A stretch of 64,000 nucleotides of DNA from Clostridia bacterium (GTDB taxonomy: Bacteria; Bacillota; Clostridia; TANB77; CAG-508). Shown here one piece after another: positions 18,197-27,191 of the stretch; within the stretch, counting starts at the first letter, position 1, and the number at the start of each line of letters is the position of its first letter. A program made the position numbers and the translations under genes. The notes under the pieces were generated by a model. That model was not told the DNA's origin and did no database searches. It saw only the letters and a program-made list of their open reading frames with translations. The stretch covers positions 1 through 64,000 of the forward strand of contig CAADUZ010000024.1 in NCBI GenBank assembly GCA_900752335.1, in the 5' to 3' direction.

Positions 18197-18652
18197 ATGA
18201 AAAAAAGTCTATTATTAATTTCTATTGTAGCTATATTACTTATGTGTATCTCTGTTCCAGTTTTTGCTATGGGAAATGTAGCAAATGACGTAAGAAATTT
18301 CGTTGGTGGTACAGAAAATATGATAGAAGACGCAGGAAATACAGTATCAAATGGTGTAAGAAATGGCCTTAACACTGTAGGAGAAGGAACACAAAACGTA
18401 ATGAATAATATGAGAAATGGAATGAATAATGCAGAAAATTCTATGGCAGCAGGCATGACAACTGATAATGATAACGGTGGATATACAGCCACAAGAACTA
18501 CAGCTGACGAAATAACAGTGGCAGGAATGAATACAAATACTTGGTCATGGATAATCGTTGCACTTACAGCATTTGCCATCGGTATACTAATTTGGTCATA
18601 TATGAGGCAAAGAAATAAAAACGATTTATATATAGACTCTGATGACGAATAA
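18197..18652 (+). CDS. Small envelope protein, Asn/Gly-rich, signal peptide and C-terminal helix
   Basis: 151 aa. A signal peptide ends at PVFAMG (about 26). The middle carries a repeat-like series of NxxGxxNxMxNMRNGMNNAEN units that looks amphipathic. A C-terminal helix TWSWIIVALTAFAIGILIW (about 115-133) is followed by a charged tail with DDE at the end. Same architecture as the gene 177 bases upstream, suggesting a pair of related function. AGGAGG lies seven bases upstream of the start. Function unknown. Confidence 0.75.
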   Translation: MKKSLLLISIVAILLMCISVPVFAMGNVANDVRNFVGGTENMIEDAGNTVSNGVRNGLNTVGEGTQNVMNNMRNGMNNAENSMAAGMTTDNDNGGYTATRTTADEITVAGMNTNTWSWIIVALTAFAIGILIWSYMRQRNKNDLYIDSDDE

Positions 18653-18669
18653 TTTTATAAAGATTGTAG

Positions 18670-18699
18670 AATAGCTGGAAAAAATAATTGCCAGCTATT
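18670..18699 (+). terminator. Terminator of the 151-aa gene
   Basis: Stem AATAGCTGG / CCAGCTATT followed by TTATTATTATTTT, 18 bases after the stop codon. Confidence 0.88.
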
Positions 18700-18798
18700 T
18701 TATTATTATTTTGTACATATTCTTCACTTTTAATTAATATCATGGTATAATTATTGTTGATTAATTATTAATTGTAGATATAAAATAGTGGAGGTTCT

Positions 18799-19254
18799 AT
18801 GAAAAAGATAGTAGCAACAAACCCTACAGCCCGTCATAACTATACAATAGAAGATACTTATGAAGCCGGAATCGTTTTAACAGGAACTGAAATAAAGTCG
18901 ATAAAACAAGGCAAAGTAAATTTAAAAGATAGTTATGCTAATATAAAAAATGGCGAAGTATTTATATATGGTATGCATGTAAGTCCATATGAATTTGGAA
19001 ATATATATAACAAAGACCCTTTAAGAACTAGAAAGCTTTTATTAAATAGAAGAGAAATAAACAAACTAACAGGATTAATAAAACAAAAAGGATTAACTTT
19101 AGTCCCTATCTCACTTTACTTTAGTGGACATTTCGTTAAAGTAGAACTTGGTGTTGGTAAAGGAAAAAAATTATATGATAAAAGGCAAGATATTGCAAAA
19201 AAAGATGCCGAACGTAGAATGCAAAAAGCAATGAGTTTAAAAAATCAAAGTTAG
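18799..19254 (+). CDS. smpB: SsrA-binding protein SmpB
   Basis: 151 aa, normal length. Binds tmRNA and delivers it to stalled ribosomes for trans-translation. Landmarks: YTIEDTYEAGIVLTGTEIKSIK, the NLKDSYANIKNGEVFIYGMH strand region, RKLLLNRREI and the C-terminal KKLYDKRQDIAKKDAERRM tail that enters the mRNA channel. GGAGG lies upstream of the start. I see no ssrA gene beside it. If CGG frameshifting is common here, ribosome rescue would be of interest to that system. Confidence 0.97.
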   Translation: MKKIVATNPTARHNYTIEDTYEAGIVLTGTEIKSIKQGKVNLKDSYANIKNGEVFIYGMHVSPYEFGNIYNKDPLRTRKLLLNRREINKLTGLIKQKGLTLVPISLYFSGHFVKVELGVGKGKKLYDKRQDIAKKDAERRMQKAMSLKNQS

Positions 19255-19258
19255 ATTC

Positions 19259-19320
19259 TGGAACAAGGGGACACACAATTTGTTTCAAAAATGAAACAAA
19301 TTGTGTGTCCCCTTGTTCCA
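19259..19320. repeat. 28-bp-arm palindrome, GGGGACACACA family
   Basis: A perfect inverted repeat with 28-base arms (starting TGGAACAAGGGGACACACA) and a 6-base loop begins five bases after the smpB stop codon. It is followed by a duplicate of its last ten bases (CCTTGTTCCA). A near-identical arm is at 54982-55115. It may serve as the terminator of smpB and fba, but its length and recurrence suggest a mobile or REP-like repeat. Confidence 0.85.
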
Positions 19321-19335
19321 CCTTGTTCCAATTTT

Positions 19336-20265
19336 CTATGCTTTATTGCTTGAACCGAAGACGTCTCTTATTTTATGTTCTACTGTTTCTTTTATTAATT
19401 CTCTTGCTGGTGTTAAGTATGCTCTTGGATCAAATTTTGAAGGTTCTTCTGTAAATACTTTTCTTATTGCTGCTGTCATTGCTAATCTTAAGTCTGTATC
19501 TACATTTATTTTTGATACACCAGATACACTTGCTTCATGTAGCATTTCATCTGGTACACCTTTCGCTCCTGGTATATCTCCCCCATATTTATTACACATT
19601 TCTACTAATTCTGGTATAACTGTAGATGCACCATGTAAAACTATTGGTGTGTTTGGTATTCTTTCTTTTACTTTTGCTAATATATCAAATCTTAATTTTG
19701 CTTCTCCTTTAAATTTATATGCTCCATGGCTTGTTCCAATAGCTATTGCAAGTGAGTCGCATCCTGTTCTTTCCACAAATTCCTTTGCTTGGTCTGGGTC
19801 TGTATACATTGCATCAGAAGCTGCTACGTTTACGTCATCTTCTATTCCTGCGAGTTTCCCAAGTTCTGCTTCTACTACTACGCCTTTTGAGTGTGCGTAT
19901 TCTACAACTTTCTTTGTTAAAGCTACATTTTCTTCAAAGTCGTATTTTGAACCATCTATCATAACAGATGAAAAACCGTTATCTATACACATTTTGCATG
20001 TTTCAAAGTCTGGACCATGGTCTAGGTGTAATGCTACTGGTATATCATATTCGTCAAGTGCTGCCTCTACCATTTTTCTTAAATATCCTATTCTTGCATA
20101 TTTTATTGCACTAGATGATGCTTGTAAAATAACTGGCGAATTTTGGCTAGCTGCTGCATCTACTATTCCTTGTATTATCTCCATGTTGTTTACGTTAAAT
20201 GCACCTATTGCAAATTTTTCTTTCATTGATTTTTCAAACATATCTTTTGTAGTTACTAATGGCAT
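19336..20265 (-). CDS. fba: Class II fructose-bisphosphate aldolase
   Basis: 309 aa. Zinc-dependent cleavage of fructose 1,6-bisphosphate to DHAP and G3P in glycolysis. Metal and active-site segments are visible: HLDHGPDFETC (about 80-90), DGSKYDFEENVALTK, EAELGKLAGIEDD, GTSHGAYKF, VLHGAST, and INVDTDLRLA. AGGAGG precedes the ATG. It is followed by the GGGGACACACA palindrome and preceded by a hairpin at 20377-20405. It is normal in composition, unlike its upstream neighbour. Confidence 0.97.
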   Translation of the reverse strand: MPLVTTKDMFEKSMKEKFAIGAFNVNNMEIIQGIVDAAASQNSPVILQASSSAIKYARIGYLRKMVEAALDEYDIPVALHLDHGPDFETCKMCIDNGFSSVMIDGSKYDFEENVALTKKVVEYAHSKGVVVEAELGKLAGIEDDVNVAASDAMYTDPDQAKEFVERTGCDSLAIAIGTSHGAYKFKGEAKLRFDILAKVKERIPNTPIVLHGASTVIPELVEMCNKYGGDIPGAKGVPDEMLHEASVSGVSKINVDTDLRLAMTAAIRKVFTEEPSKFDPRAYLTPARELIKETVEHKIRDVFGSSNKA

Positions 20266-20376
20266 AATAATTCCTCCTTTAAATATCCATTCAAATTACA
20301 AGGTAATTATATATTAATTTGATTTTTTAATCAAGTATCTAAATTCTTAATTTTTTATTTTCAAATACATAAAGTA

Positions 20377-20405
20377 CCCCTCACTTCCTAGTTGGAAATG
20401 AGGGG
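20377..20405. terminator. Hairpin after the beta-CASP nuclease gene
   Basis: Stem CCCCTCACTTCC / GGAAATGAGGGG (one mismatch) lies 19 bases past the stop codon of the minus-strand beta-CASP gene. The T-run is better on the plus strand (ATTTTT), so its action on the minus strand is uncertain. Confidence 0.5.
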
Positions 20406-20423
20406 ATTTTTGAGGTTTAAGAG

Positions 20424-21839
20424 TTACCTATAAGACGTCGAAAACGATCTTACAAGACCATAGGGGCAAATCCTGAACAGATAGTCTCTTCCAAGAATTG
20501 CAACGTCCTTTGGATTAAGTTCGTCCGCAATTCTGGCGGAAAACATTTGCTTGGATTTGAGTTCTCCATGGTTTACCAGTACGAGTTTCAGGCAGTTGAA
20601 CTTTTTAAGGAAAGCCAACATTTCGTCCGCTTTTGCGTGTGCAGACATTTCGTTTGTATACTCTACGTCCGCATACTTTCTCTTTACCAGTCCTCCTGCT
20701 GTTACCACTTCTCCGTTTGGCGTGTCTTTGAGTTCACGCCCGAGAGTTCCTTCGGCTGTATACCCAGTAAACTGAATCAAGCAGCCTTCCCTTCCTATAT
20801 AGGAAGGGATATAGACCTGTGCAGGTCCATAAGTCCCCATTCCAGAGGTGGTAACAATGATTTTACAACCATTGTCTTCAAGAAGGCTTGGTCTGGATTC
20901 TTTGTCAACATACGTCAGATTTTCCGGTAAGAAATCCAACATGTCTTCTTTGATATCCAAATTCGCCCTTTTGTAGAGCTCCGTGTACCGCAACGCAAGT
21001 TTCCCATCCAGATAGATAGGAATATCTGCACTGATTTTGCCATTTTTCTGCATACACTTAAGCATATACAGAATTTCCTGGCATCTTCCAAGAGAAAATA
21101 CCATACATACAGCAGTCTTTCCTCTCTTCATGCACGACGTAATATTGTCTTGCACTACCGGAACAATTTCCGTAGAGTCCATATATCCATAAGTGGATTC
21201 TTGAACCAACGTCAGCGGTAAATCCAGCACCCAGTCTGGAAGGTCGGGAATGTCAAAAAAGACATTCTTGTTGTTGTAGTCCCCAGTAAAAAGGATATTG
21301 ATATCCTCATACCCTGGATAACTGATTTGCACCAAAATCATCGCAGCACCAATCAGATGGCCATTCTTGAAGAATGTAGCTTTAATGTTTTTGCTAACAT
21401 AAACTGGCAGCTCGTAATCGCAGCCAACTACTTTCTTCAAAGTGAGTGCAACATTGTCCTCGTTATAGAGGGGCTGCACATGGTTTCTTTTGGCGGTGTC
21501 TTTTAACACCTTGTACGAATCATATAGTGCAAGCGGCAAAAAGATTTCTGTTTGTTTTGTAGCGTATATCTTACCTCCATATCCGGTTTTGTCAAGTAAC
21601 GGTAGCCGTCCAACATGGTCTACATGATTGTGCGTAATAAGCACAAAATCAATGTTGTCGCTGTCAAACGGGAATGAACGGTTATACTCTTGGTAATCCC
21701 GCTCTTGGAATAGTCCGCAGTCAACTACGAACTTGGCGCTTTCGCCATTAGGATACTTGACAATCACAAGATTGCAAGAACCTGTCACTTCTGGTTGTAA
21801 TGCCATTATGTCAGCATAAAACCGTTCTTTTGAGCCCAT
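20424..21839 (-). CDS. MBL-fold beta-CASP RNA nuclease, GC-richer than its surroundings
   Basis: 471 aa. Metallo-beta-lactamase fold with metal motif HNHVDHVGRLP (about 70-80), a later His in FKNGHLIGAAM, and an Asp in FTGDYN. The beta-CASP part follows: ESTYGY, a Ser/Gly-rich SGMGTYGP segment, and SAHAKADEM, the motif C His region. This is the family of CPSF73 and RNase J-like RNA endo/exonucleases. The coding sequence is clearly richer in G and C than its neighbours, and it uses CGG as an apparent Arg codon three times (20988-20990, 21606-21608, 21699-21701), which the normal genes of the window avoid. I infer acquisition from another genome. It has its own GGAGG site and looks monocistronic. 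Confidence 0.88.
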   Translation of the reverse strand: MGSKERFYADIMALQPEVTGSCNLVIVKYPNGESAKFVVDCGLFQERDYQEYNRSFPFDSDNIDFVLITHNHVDHVGRLPLLDKTGYGGKIYATKQTEIFLPLALYDSYKVLKDTAKRNHVQPLYNEDNVALTLKKVVGCDYELPVYVSKNIKATFFKNGHLIGAAMILVQISYPGYEDINILFTGDYNNKNVFFDIPDLPDWVLDLPLTLVQESTYGYMDSTEIVPVVQDNITSCMKRGKTAVCMVFSLGRCQEILYMLKCMQKNGKISADIPIYLDGKLALRYTELYKRANLDIKEDMLDFLPENLTYVDKESRPSLLEDNGCKIIVTTSGMGTYGPAQVYIPSYIGREGCLIQFTGYTAEGTLGRELKDTPNGEVVTAGGLVKRKYADVEYTNEMSAHAKADEMLAFLKKFNCLKLVLVNHGELKSKQMFSARIADELNPKDVAILGRDYLFRICPYGLVRSFSTSYR

Positions 21840-21967
21840 AGAATTCCTCCATCCTATAATAAAATTATTTATTTATAGCCTCAAACTATAAACATACTTA
21901 TATTATACAGCGAAATTTCTTTAGGCACAAGCTTATTTTAAGTTTTTTACCAATTTTATTAATTTTT

Positions 21968-22141
21968 TTACTGATTTTTATTATTATTCCTATAGCTGCT
22001 GCACATAGATTCGTCAGACTGCTTTGTATTGCATCCAACTATTGGAGTTACTATTATTTGCTCTAATTTACACTCTTGGCATCCTTCGTCATTATATTTA
22101 CAGCTTGTTACTGTACAATTTATTTTTTGATTTTTTTGCAT
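21968..22141 (-). CDS. Small Cys-rich protein, DUF1540 type
   Basis: 57 aa, too short for usual ORF lists but with a strong AAAGGAGGTT site before the ATG. It has a CTVTSCKYNDEGCQECKLEQI segment and two more Cys (VGCNTK and SMCSSY), i.e. Cys spaced C-x4-C-x6-C-x2-C, which fits the DUF1540 proteins of Clostridia. Such proteins may bind metal; the role is not known. It sits between the peroxiredoxin gene and the beta-CASP gene on the same strand. Confidence 0.8.
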   Translation of the reverse strand: MQKNQKINCTVTSCKYNDEGCQECKLEQIIVTPIVGCNTKQSDESMCSSYRNNNKNQ

Positions 22142-22249
22142 AGAAAAAATAACCTCCTTTATATTAAACTTAATATTAGTATGGTTATTTTTCTTTAAAT
22201 TTATTCTTTTATGATTTTTTATTTTATATCTTTCTATAAATTTGCTGCA

Positions 22250-22960
22250 TTATTTTTCTTTCATATTACTTTTACAGTTTTCATTAGTAGTAATACATTT
22301 TTCCTCTGGCATTTTGAAACTCAAATACCAATTTATTCCATTTCTGTTTTTTTCAATTTCTTTATTTCTTTCTAGTAATTCATTAAAAGTTTTAGGTGGT
22401 GGAACAATTACGGGCTCTCTTGGTATCCAATTTGCTGCAGTCATAGCGTTTGAGCAGTCCGACATTTGAAGTGCTTGAACTATTCTTACTATTTCTGGTA
22501 TAAACCTTCCAATATTCATTGGATATATCAAAATTGTTCTTATTATGCCTTTATCGTCTACAATATATACGTTTCTTACTGTTTCCGTATTACTTATATC
22601 ACTTGAAAACATGCCATATTTTCTAGCTATTTCTCCATTTCTATCTGCTATTATTGGGAATGGTATTCGTATTCCTGTTTTGCAATATATATCATAAACC
22701 CACGCTAAATGAGAACTATTACTATCCACACTTAAGCCCATTAAACAAGTATTAATATTTTCAAAATATGTATTTGCCCTTGCAAATGCTATCATTTCGC
22801 TTGTGCAAACAGGTGTAAAATCCGCTGGGTGAGAGAATAACACAAGCCATTTTCCTTTATAATCATTTAGTGAAATATTCCCCATAGTTGTTACAGCTTC
22901 AAAATCTGGAGCTCTTTGCCCTATGCGCACATTTCCGTTCATCATTATTTCGTAATCCAT
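22250..22960 (-). CDS. 1-Cys peroxiredoxin (AhpC/TSA, Prx6-like)
   Basis: About 236 aa from the ATG at 22960, which has AAAGGAG ahead of it; an upstream ATG at 22993 lacks a site. Thiol peroxidase with the peroxidatic Cys in HPADFTPVCTSEM (PxxxTxxC motif). The long C-terminal part (RNVYIVDDKGIIRTILIYP, then a proline-rich PREPVIVPPP segment) is that of Prx6-type proteins. Several further Cys lie in the last 30 residues (KCITTNENCK). It reduces peroxides in the cytoplasm; the electron donor cannot be seen. Confidence 0.93.
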   Translation of the reverse strand: MDYEIMMNGNVRIGQRAPDFEAVTTMGNISLNDYKGKWLVLFSHPADFTPVCTSEMIAFARANTYFENINTCLMGLSVDSNSSHLAWVYDIYCKTGIRIPFPIIADRNGEIARKYGMFSSDISNTETVRNVYIVDDKGIIRTILIYPMNIGRFIPEIVRIVQALQMSDCSNAMTAANWIPREPVIVPPPKTFNELLERNKEIEKNRNGINWYLSFKMPEEKCITTNENCKSNMKEK

Positions 22961-23178
22961 AAAAATATAACTCCTTTCAATTATCAAACTCATGAAATTT
23001 TCTTTTAATTTGTATATTTTATGAATTAAGCTTAATTTATGTTACATAACAGCCATGAAATCTCTATTTTTCTTTCTATATAATCTTATGATTTAGAAAA
23101 GTAGTAATTATTTTTAATTAATTGTTGATTTATGCATCTATTTAATATATAATCATCTCGAAAATATTTGGAGGAAAT

Positions 23179-24408
23179 ATGTTGTTACTATTCTATATAA
23201 TTATTTTTGTAGAAATATTTACTATACTATATAATATTTTTAAATTTTTAAAGATACTAGTAAAGAAAAATGAATTAGACCTTCAGTTATATAGTAAAGA
23301 TTTGCAAATAAATATTTTGATTCCTTGTTATGAAGAAATAAATGTTATTAAAAGAACTATAGAACATTTTAATAACATTACAAAAAACATGAAGAATATT
23401 AATATCTATGTTATTACAACTAATAAAGAAAAATATGAAAATCGCCTAAAAGAAACTACATATGAATATTTAATGAAATTAGATATAATGAAACAAAGAA
23501 ATATTCATATAATAAATTATCCTATGAAAAATGGATTTATGGCTGATCAATTAAATTATGGGATAGCTAAAATATTAGCAGGCTCTATCTTTACACATGA
23601 TAAAATTTATTTCTCAATATATAATGCAGATAGCTTGCCAGACCCAAATACTTTTTCTGAACTTATATCCAAAATAATAAAATATAATTATCCTAAAGTT
23701 CTTCAGCAATATAGCAATTATTATCTAAATTATAATAAGCAAAATTTCATTATGAAAGGTTTTGCAATGTATCAAACTGCATTTGAATTAAGAAATGGTT
23801 TAATAAATAATAAATTATGCAGATTTTTATATTCCCATGTAGTCGGTCATGGTCTTACAATAAGAGCAGATTATATTACTGAAATAAACGGTTTTACGAA
23901 TACTGTATGGTGTGAGGATATATATATTACTGGATTACTCTTTAATAATGGTATAAATATAATCCCATTAAATTCGATGGATAATGCAGAGAATCCTGAA
24001 AAATTATCAGTTCAAATAAATCAAAATGCTGTTTGGTTTAAGACAGCTTCACATCCAGCAAAAACATTAAATGACATAAAAAAAGATTATAAGATTACAA
24101 GATATGGCATTATTTGGTTGTTTCATGAAATAAGAGCAACTTTTATTTGGATTTTTATGCCGATATTTTTAATATATTCATTTATTTATCCTACTATTAT
24201 ACTAAATTCTAAATTATTAATACTTGCAATATGTAGTTATTTAATATTTTGCTTTGTTAATTATACTTTAAATTTAATAATAGTATGTAAAGAAAAATTT
24301 AAAATTTATTTAAAGGATTATTTTGCTCTAATTTTTTCTATTATGCTTACAGGAATCGGTCCAGCCAAATCATTCTTTTTAAAGGAGAAAAAGAAAACTC
24401 CACGCTAA
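23179..24408 (+). CDS. Membrane-associated family 2-like glycosyltransferase
   Basis: 409 aa. An N-terminal helix (about 2-25) is followed by a GT-A domain: INILIPCYEEINVIKRTI, the Asp of YNADSLPDPNTF (metal-binding type), and NGFTNTVWCEDIYITGLLFN, which contains the E-D pair of processive GT2 enzymes. Two or three helices follow near the C-terminus (about 325-395). It would transfer a sugar to a lipid or polymer at the inner face of the membrane. GGAGG lies four bases before the ATG. It stands alone between a divergent gene and a strong convergent terminator. Confidence 0.85.
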   Translation: MLLLFYIIIFVEIFTILYNIFKFLKILVKKNELDLQLYSKDLQINILIPCYEEINVIKRTIEHFNNITKNMKNINIYVITTNKEKYENRLKETTYEYLMKLDIMKQRNIHIINYPMKNGFMADQLNYGIAKILAGSIFTHDKIYFSIYNADSLPDPNTFSELISKIIKYNYPKVLQQYSNYYLNYNKQNFIMKGFAMYQTAFELRNGLINNKLCRFLYSHVVGHGLTIRADYITEINGFTNTVWCEDIYITGLLFNNGINIIPLNSMDNAENPEKLSVQINQNAVWFKTASHPAKTLNDIKKDYKITRYGIIWLFHEIRATFIWIFMPIFLIYSFIYPTIILNSKLLILAICSYLIFCFVNYTLNLIIVCKEKFKIYLKDYFALIFSIMLTGIGPAKSFFLKEKKKTPR

Positions 24409-24425
24409 CATTCTCTGTAAAAGGT

Positions 24426-24477
24426 AAAATCATTTCTTGGTATTCTATTTCTAATAGAATACCAAGAAATGATTTTT
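24426..24477. terminator. Strong bidirectional terminator
   Basis: Stem of about 22 bp, starting AAAATCATTTCTTGGTATTC and closing with its complement, between the convergent glycosyltransferase and PHP genes. T and A tracts flank it on both sides. Confidence 0.92.
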
Positions 24478-24509
24478 ATATTATATTTGCAAATACTAAA
24501 CAATAAATA

Positions 24510-25388
24510 TTAATTTAGGTTCCAATCTTCAATTATTCTTTTGTCGATATTTAAATTTCCATAGCCAATTCCTAATTTTCTATCTTTCTTCTTATCCCCA
24601 TGGCAGTCAGAACCTCCAGACATTAATATTTTTTTGTCTTTGCAGTAATTATACAGCGTATCTATTTGTAATTGTGAAAAAGAACTATGATATACCTCTA
24701 TCCCATCTATTAATTCTTTATCTATGATTTTATTTAAGAAATTAATATGGTTACTTAAATTATACTTATATAAATGTGCTAGAAAAATCTTTCCATTATG
24801 TTTATGTATAAGCTCTTTTACAGACTCAAGTGTTGGCATTTGTTTACTAAAATCTCTATATAACGGAAAGTTTCTATCTACCGTACATGTTCTAAAAAAT
24901 ATTCCGCAGTCATTCCATTGCTCATTTGTAAAAAATTTTTTGTTTCCTGGAAATTTAATAATACTATTATAAATAACGTCTACAGGATATTCTGTGTCTG
25001 GATTATACTTGAGGTTCTCTTCTATTTTTATATCCTTTTCATTACATATTCTAACAAAATCTTTAAACTCTTCAATTAATCTATTTCTATTTTTGGCCTC
25101 ACTATAATAGCTTTCCAACCAGTTTTGAACTGAATGTAAATCAAAGTCATATGCTAAAACTTCAATCTTTGTTCCTTCAAATGTGCAGTTTAATTCAGCT
25201 CCAATAATTAATTTTCCTTTATAAATATTTTTAAGTTCAGGATTTTGTTCAATTTCAATATATGATTTCGCTGTATCGTGATCAGTTATAGAAAATGCGT
25301 CTAATTTTAATTTTTGCGCATTTTCAAGTAATTCTTTTGTACTCCATGTTCCATCTGAATTTGTTGTATGTGAATGCAAATCAATCAT
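24510..25388 (-). CDS. PHP-domain phosphoesterase
   Basis: 292 aa. Starts MIDLHSHTTNSDGTWS, the first PHP motif (HSH), then FSITDHDT, ELNCTFEG, a C-terminal FLAHLY and GGSDCHGDK, i.e. the full set of metal-binding His/Asp/Glu residues of the TrpH/YciV branch, which hydrolyses nucleotide 3',5'-bisphosphates or short RNA. Its ATG overlaps the stop of the upstream kinase gene, and it is the last gene of a five-gene minus-strand operon of nucleotide-like enzymes. Exact substrate unknown. Confidence 0.87.
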   Translation of the reverse strand: MIDLHSHTTNSDGTWSTKELLENAQKLKLDAFSITDHDTAKSYIEIEQNPELKNIYKGKLIIGAELNCTFEGTKIEVLAYDFDLHSVQNWLESYYSEAKNRNRLIEEFKDFVRICNEKDIKIEENLKYNPDTEYPVDVIYNSIIKFPGNKKFFTNEQWNDCGIFFRTCTVDRNFPLYRDFSKQMPTLESVKELIHKHNGKIFLAHLYKYNLSNHINFLNKIIDKELIDGIEVYHSSFSQLQIDTLYNYCKDKKILMSGGSDCHGDKKKDRKLGIGYGNLNIDKRIIEDWNLN

Positions 25389-26061
25389 CGTTTATTTCTA
25401 TTTCCTTTCCTTTTAATTTTAAAAATCTGCTAACTTCATTTAAAACTTCTTTTTCATTTTTATTATTTGTATCAATTAATTTAAATCTATTTTGTTTATC
25501 TAAATCAGAAAGTTTTTTGAAAAATTCAATTTGTTTTATAATTAAACTAGAATCTATCCATTCATTTTCAGATAATTTTTGTCCTCTTTCTCTTTGCCTA
25601 ATTGCATTTCTCCTTATCACTTCTTCCGGACTTGCTTGTAGCCACAAATATAGGTCTGGAAATCTTAAACCTTTTTTAGTTATCATATTACAAAATTTGT
25701 TATATAAATCTCGTGCATTTGTATAAATTCCTGGCCAGTTTTTTATACTTTCGAAAGAATATGCAACAGATATTATTTCTAATACACTTCTATCCATAAA
25801 AACAGCTTCATGATTTTGTGACAATCTGACAGCCTCTGTTAGTCTCTCTAATTCTAATTTAAAAAAGAATTTTTGATTATTTTTTTCTTCCTCTATAGTT
25901 TCAGGGATTGGTGGAATATTAGGATATTTGGCTTGATTTTGTCTTGCAAAAATGCTGGCACCAGGAATAATTGCAATGTCTTCCATTTCTCTTTGTAAAT
26001 TCTCACATAATGTTGTTTTTCCTGCATTTGAAGTTCCATCTATAACAATTATTCTTCCCAT
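25381..26061 (-). CDS. P-loop (deoxy)nucleoside kinase-like protein
   Basis: About 226 aa from the ATG at 26061, with GGAG about 12 bases upstream. P-loop IVIDGTSNAGKTTLCENL (about 5-20), an AVFMDRSVLEI segment (DRS-type motif of deoxynucleoside and thymidylate kinases), a WLQASPEEVIRRNAIRQRERG lid-like region with several Arg, and a C-terminal FKLIDTN strand. It would phosphorylate a nucleoside or similar small molecule. It overlaps the PHP gene and follows the deoxyribosyltransferase-like gene by one base, so joint translation is expected. Confidence 0.78.
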   Translation of the reverse strand: MGRIIVIDGTSNAGKTTLCENLQREMEDIAIIPGASIFARQNQAKYPNIPPIPETIEEEKNNQKFFFKLELERLTEAVRLSQNHEAVFMDRSVLEIISVAYSFESIKNWPGIYTNARDLYNKFCNMITKKGLRFPDLYLWLQASPEEVIRRNAIRQRERGQKLSENEWIDSSLIIKQIEFFKKLSDLDKQNRFKLIDTNNKNEKEVLNEVSRFLKLKGKEIEINDD

Positions 26062-26062
26062 A

Positions 26063-26503
26063 TTAATCAAACTCCACAATTACTTCTTTTATCATTCTTT
26101 CTAATTCTTCTAAATTTCTGGCAATTTTAAATTCCATACAACCCTCTATCATTAAATTGTCATCTCCAGTATAATCTAAAGCTCTAGTATCCGTTTTAAA
26201 TCCTATACACTTAATTCCCCAAGCGTATGCCATTCCTAATTCAACACAGCCGCCTTCATCTGGCACTCTTCCATTTAAATCAAAAATTAATAAATCAGAG
26301 TTCTTTATACATTTAATATCACTCTCAAAAATCATTTTATTAATTTTCCTCTTGTTACCAGTATCTATTTTTTCATATGCAAGTCCTGCTTCATCTTGAG
26401 GCAAATATACAAAGTATCCTTTACTTTCTAGCCATTTTTTCATTTTTTCATTTTTATTCAGTTCCCAATCATTAAATAATGGTGCAGCATAATATATCTT
26501 CAT
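26063..26503 (-). CDS. Nucleoside 2-deoxyribosyltransferase-like protein
   Basis: 146 aa. Begins MKIYYAAPLFNDWE, the opening of the N-deoxyribosyltransferase / MTH538-like family. The motif NSDLLIFDLNGRVPDEGGCVELGMAYAWG contains the Asp and the catalytic Glu region (normally DxGTxxExG). Members cleave or transfer the N-glycosidic bond of (deoxy)nucleosides or hydrolyse nucleotides (DNPH1/Rcl). In this operon, next to a nucleoside kinase and a YhhQ-like transporter, a nucleoside salvage role is likely. Confidence 0.82.
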   Translation of the reverse strand: MKIYYAAPLFNDWELNKNEKMKKWLESKGYFVYLPQDEAGLAYEKIDTGNKRKINKMIFESDIKCIKNSDLLIFDLNGRVPDEGGCVELGMAYAWGIKCIGFKTDTRALDYTGDDNLMIEGCMEFKIARNLEELERMIKEVIVEFD

Positions 26504-26519
26504 CCCTTGATATTCCTTT

Positions 26520-27191
26520 CTACTTCAAAATTTTATATTTTTCATTTTCATCAAAAGCATCTATATCCTCTTTTCTTTTTATGAAACCAATTACTATATA
26601 TGTTATTGGCGTTAATATAATTTCTAATGTTACTTTTAATATATAGACATTTAACATTAGGTTCAGCATTTTACTTAAATCTAGCTTTCCCAAAAATGCG
26701 ATTGGTATAAATAATAATGTATCTAATCCTTCTCCAACTAGTGTAGACGTTACGGTTCTTAATCCTAAATACTTTCCTTTTGTTTTTACTTTTATTTTAG
26801 ACAAAATTATTGAGTTAGTAAAATTTCCAAGTAAGTAAGAAATAAATGAAGCTAATAAAATTCTAGGTGTATTACCTAAAATATTCTGAAATTCACGCTG
26901 CATCGTAAAAGATTTATCTTCTGGAAACCAAATTACAATTCCGAAAATTATAACCATTATTAAATTACAAAAGAATGAAATCCAAATAACAAATTTTGCC
27001 TTATTAAAGCCGTAAACTTCTGTAAAAATATCGTTTAATATATATGTAAATGGAAAAAGTAAATCTCCCGCTGTAAATATTAATCCAAATATATTAATTG
27101 TTTTTACGGTAACAATGTTTGAAATTAATAGAAATGTAATATTTAAACTACATAATATAATAAATAGTCTAGTATATTGCTCTTTTTTCAT
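26520..27191 (-). CDS. YhhQ/QueT-like queuosine-precursor transporter
   Basis: 223 aa, about six membrane helices. The motifs AGDLLFPFTYILNDIFTEVYGFNKAK and GEGLDTLLFIPIAFLG are typical of the VUT (YhhQ) family, which imports preQ0/preQ1 or related 7-deazapurines. The start ATG overlaps the stop of the ParB-like gene by four bases. Its position in one operon with a deoxyribosyltransferase-like protein and a kinase supports a role in modified-base uptake. Confidence 0.88.
   Translation of the reverse strand: MKKEQYTRLFIILCSLNITFLLISNIVTVKTINIFGLIFTAGDLLFPFTYILNDIFTEVYGFNKAKFVIWISFFCNLIMVIIFGIVIWFPEDKSFTMQREFQNILGNTPRILLASFISYLLGNFTNSIILSKIKVKTKGKYLGLRTVTSTLVGEGLDTLLFIPIAFLGKLDLSKMLNLMLNVYILKVTLEIILTPITYIVIGFIKRKEDIDAFDENEKYKILK

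Noticed and set aside
19301..20317. Long plus-strand ORF of 338 aa opposite fba
   Set aside because: It is the shadow of the fba gene, whose family and active-site motifs are certain; the plus-strand product is low complexity with no ribosome binding site.
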